A stretch of 64,000 nucleotides of DNA, taken from the NCBI RefSeq assembly GCF_900129825.1, contig NZ_FQWZ01000001.1:310001-374000 (forward strand). The letters run 5' to 3'. Each line of letters starts with the position of its first letter. Position 1 is the stretch's first letter. Positions 62,571 to 64,000 of this stretch are shown here, piece by piece. Source of the stretch: Hydrocarboniphaga daqingensis. Lineage in GTDB: Bacteria; Pseudomonadota; Gammaproteobacteria; Nevskiales; Nevskiaceae. Position numbers and translations under genes: made by a program. Below the pieces are notes generated by a model, which worked only from the letters and a program-made list of their open reading frames with translations, had not been told where the DNA came from and did no database searches.

Positions 62571-64000
62571 ATGAACGTCAGAAAGCAGAAGGCAGCAGCC
62601 AGGGTTCGGTCATCGGGGGATGCATCGACCTGGGGCAAGCTGAAGGCAATGTCATGTGTGCCGCTGGTGGTGGGCGCCGAGTTGGCCTTGATGTCCTCGG
62701 GGGCGATCGCCGCCGACGCCGAGTTGCAGGTAGCGGCCGCCGACACCCAAGTCGCGAGCCTGGAAGAGATCATCGTCACCGGCACGCGCCGTAGCGGCGG
62801 CCTGCAGGCCTCCGAAAGCCCGGCCCCGATCCAGGTGATTGGCGCCGAAGCGCTGTCGGAAACGAGCCGCCCTGACCTGATCTCGTCGATCGCGCAGATC
62901 GTGCCGTCGTTCACCGCGCAGGCGTTCGGCGGCGACATGGCCAACCAGACGCTGTCCGCCAAGCTGCGCGGCCTGAGCCCGAACCACGCGCTGGTACTGA
63001 TCAATGGCAAACGCCGCCATACGACGGCCAATCTCGCCGTGTTGGGTGGGCCGTTCCAGGGCGGCGCTGCTGCCGACTTGAACTTCATCCCCGCCGCATC
63101 GATTGCGCGCATCGAAGTGCTGACCGACGGTGCGGCCGCTCAGTACGGCACCGACGCGATCGCCGGCGTGATCAACATCATCCTGAAGAGCGGCTACGAA
63201 GGCGGCAGCGTCGACAGCAACTACGGCAAGTACTTCGACGGCGGTGGCGATAGCATTTCGCACAGCGGCAACATCGGCTTCGGCAGCGGGCCCGAGGCAT
63301 TTGCCAACCTCACGGTCGAAGTTCGCAACAAGCAGCGCAGCAACCGCGGTGGCGCCGATCCGCGCGTCGCGGCCGTCAACAGCACCACGCCCTATCCGAA
63401 CAGCAACGTGACGCTGGTGCGCGGCTATCCGTTCCTGAACAAGATCGTCGGCGACCCGGAAATCAAGACCGTCGTCTCAATGCTCAACGCCGGCTACAAG
63501 CTTGGGTCGGTCGACCTGTACGGCACGGCCAGCGTCGGCACCAAGAAGGCCAACTCGTTCCAGAACTACCGGATGCCCAACCGCGCGTCGTTCACCAAGG
63601 TGACGACCGATAGCGATGGCGACACCACGACCGAGAAAGTCTATCCGTACCCGTTCGGCTTCAGCCCGCGCGAAGCGATCGATGAAACCGACATGGGTTT
63701 CACCGGTGGCGCCCGCGGAACGGCCGGCGAGTGGAACTGGGATCTTGCGACGACCTGGGGTCGCGACGAGGTCGACATCGCCACGATCGATTCGATCAAC
63801 ACGGACTTGTACGCTGACACCGGCGCCTCGCCGACCAGTTTCGATTCGGGCGCCTACATCGCCAGCCAGCTGACCACCAACTTCGACGTCAGCCGCGAGT
63901 ACAACGTCGGCATGGCCGGTCCGATGAACCTCGCTCTTGGTGCGGAAAAGCGCTACGAAACCTACGAATTGGAACAAGGCGACCCGGCATCGACCTATAA
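62571..64000 (+). CDS. TonB-dependent outer-membrane receptor (3' end outside window)
   Basis: At least 476 residues, open to the end of the window; GGGAG lies five bases before the ATG. The N-terminus is a long signal peptide (about 48 residues, ending SSGAIAADA). A TonB-box-like LEEIIVTGTRR precedes the plug domain (QVIGAEALSETSRPDLISSIAQ, LRGLSPNHALVLINGKRRH, IEVLTDGAAAQYGTDAIAGVINI), and the beta-barrel strands follow. Such receptors import siderophores, cobalamin or organic substrates using TonB energy. The plug form (RPDLISSIAQIVPSF) suits carbohydrate or steroid-type TBDTs as well as siderophore ones, so the substrate is open. Confidence 0.93.
   Translation, partial: MNVRKQKAAARVRSSGDASTWGKLKAMSCVPLVVGAELALMSSGAIAADAELQVAAADTQVASLEEIIVTGTRRSGGLQASESPAPIQVIGAEALSETSRPDLISSIAQIVPSFTAQAFGGDMANQTLSAKLRGLSPNHALVLINGKRRHTTANLAVLGGPFQGGAAADLNFIPAASIARIEVLTDGAAAQYGTDAIAGVINIILKSGYEGGSVDSNYGKYFDGGGDSISHSGNIGFGSGPEAFANLTVEVRNKQRSNRGGADPRVAAVNSTTPYPNSNVTLVRGYPFLNKIVGDPEIKTVVSMLNAGYKLGSVDLYGTASVGTKKANSFQNYRMPNRASFTKVTTDSDGDTTTEKVYPYPFGFSPREAIDETDMGFTGGARGTAGEWNWDLATTWGRDEVDIATIDSINTDLYADTGASPTSFDSGAYIASQLTTNFDVSREYNVGMAGPMNLALGAEKRYETYELEQGDPASTY

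Noticed and set aside
1-64000. CRISPR arrays, insertion sequences, prophage, tRNA and rRNA genes
   Set aside because: No regularly spaced repeats, transposase or integrase motifs, terminal inverted repeats, or tRNA/rRNA signatures were seen.

Overview
The window is GC-rich (about two thirds G+C, with strong G/C at third codon positions) and gene-dense, with many ATGA/GTGA stop-start overlaps. The gene families point to a free-living, motile, aerobic gammaproteobacterium of the Xanthomonadales/Nevskiales type. These include a GlyGly-CTERM metalloprotease, the large NAD-dependent glutamate dehydrogenase, RluF, YajQ, an MMPL/YCF48 pair, a TonB-dependent receptor and a full chemotaxis island. The taxonomic placement is inference. 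I see no tRNA, rRNA, insertion sequence, prophage or CRISPR array.

Layout. 1-540: C-terminus of an unrecognised protein. 626-7711: a secreted reprolysin-like protease, a radical-SAM/UdgX DNA-metabolism pair, a lipoprotein glycerophosphodiesterase and a small exported protein. 7757-18417: housekeeping and small-enzyme genes: yajQ, a flavoprotein, a GST, an rlmC gene with a frameshift, an M14-type metallohydrolase, an alpha/beta hydrolase, rluF, OsmC, pirin, MAPEG, a DUF938 methyltransferase, an MscS channel and a YchJ protein. 18457-20382: a DeaD-type RNA helicase on the minus strand.

20556-24769 is a tightly coupled four-gene signalling operon. It encodes an H-NOX-fold protein that lacks the heme-ligating histidine, a PAS histidine kinase, a REC-HDOD regulator and a REC protein with a degenerate HD-GYP domain. 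It resembles the H-NOX/HnoK/HnoB/HnoC/HnoD nitric-oxide pathway, but with a sensor that should not bind heme in the usual way. This is my best candidate for an undescribed system.

24790-40756: a TetR regulator divergent from a FadE-like acyl-CoA dehydrogenase, a 3-ketosteroid-dehydrogenase-like flavoprotein, a Tat/lipobox sulfatase, NAD-GDH, a small membrane protein, and an MMPL transporter with a YCF48-like partner ending in a clear intrinsic terminator. 40892-43522: mutS.

43568-62411 is a chemotaxis island: two cheB, cheA, cheY, two cheW, cheR, cheD, a STAS protein, three PAS-bearing chemoreceptors, one short receptor-like protein, a GGDEF/EAL protein and a 68-aa unknown protein. Six sites matching the sigma-28 (FliA) pattern, all with exactly 15 bases between the -35 core and the -10, sit in front of six transcription units, which suggests co-regulation with motility. 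The window ends inside a TonB-dependent receptor (62571 onward).
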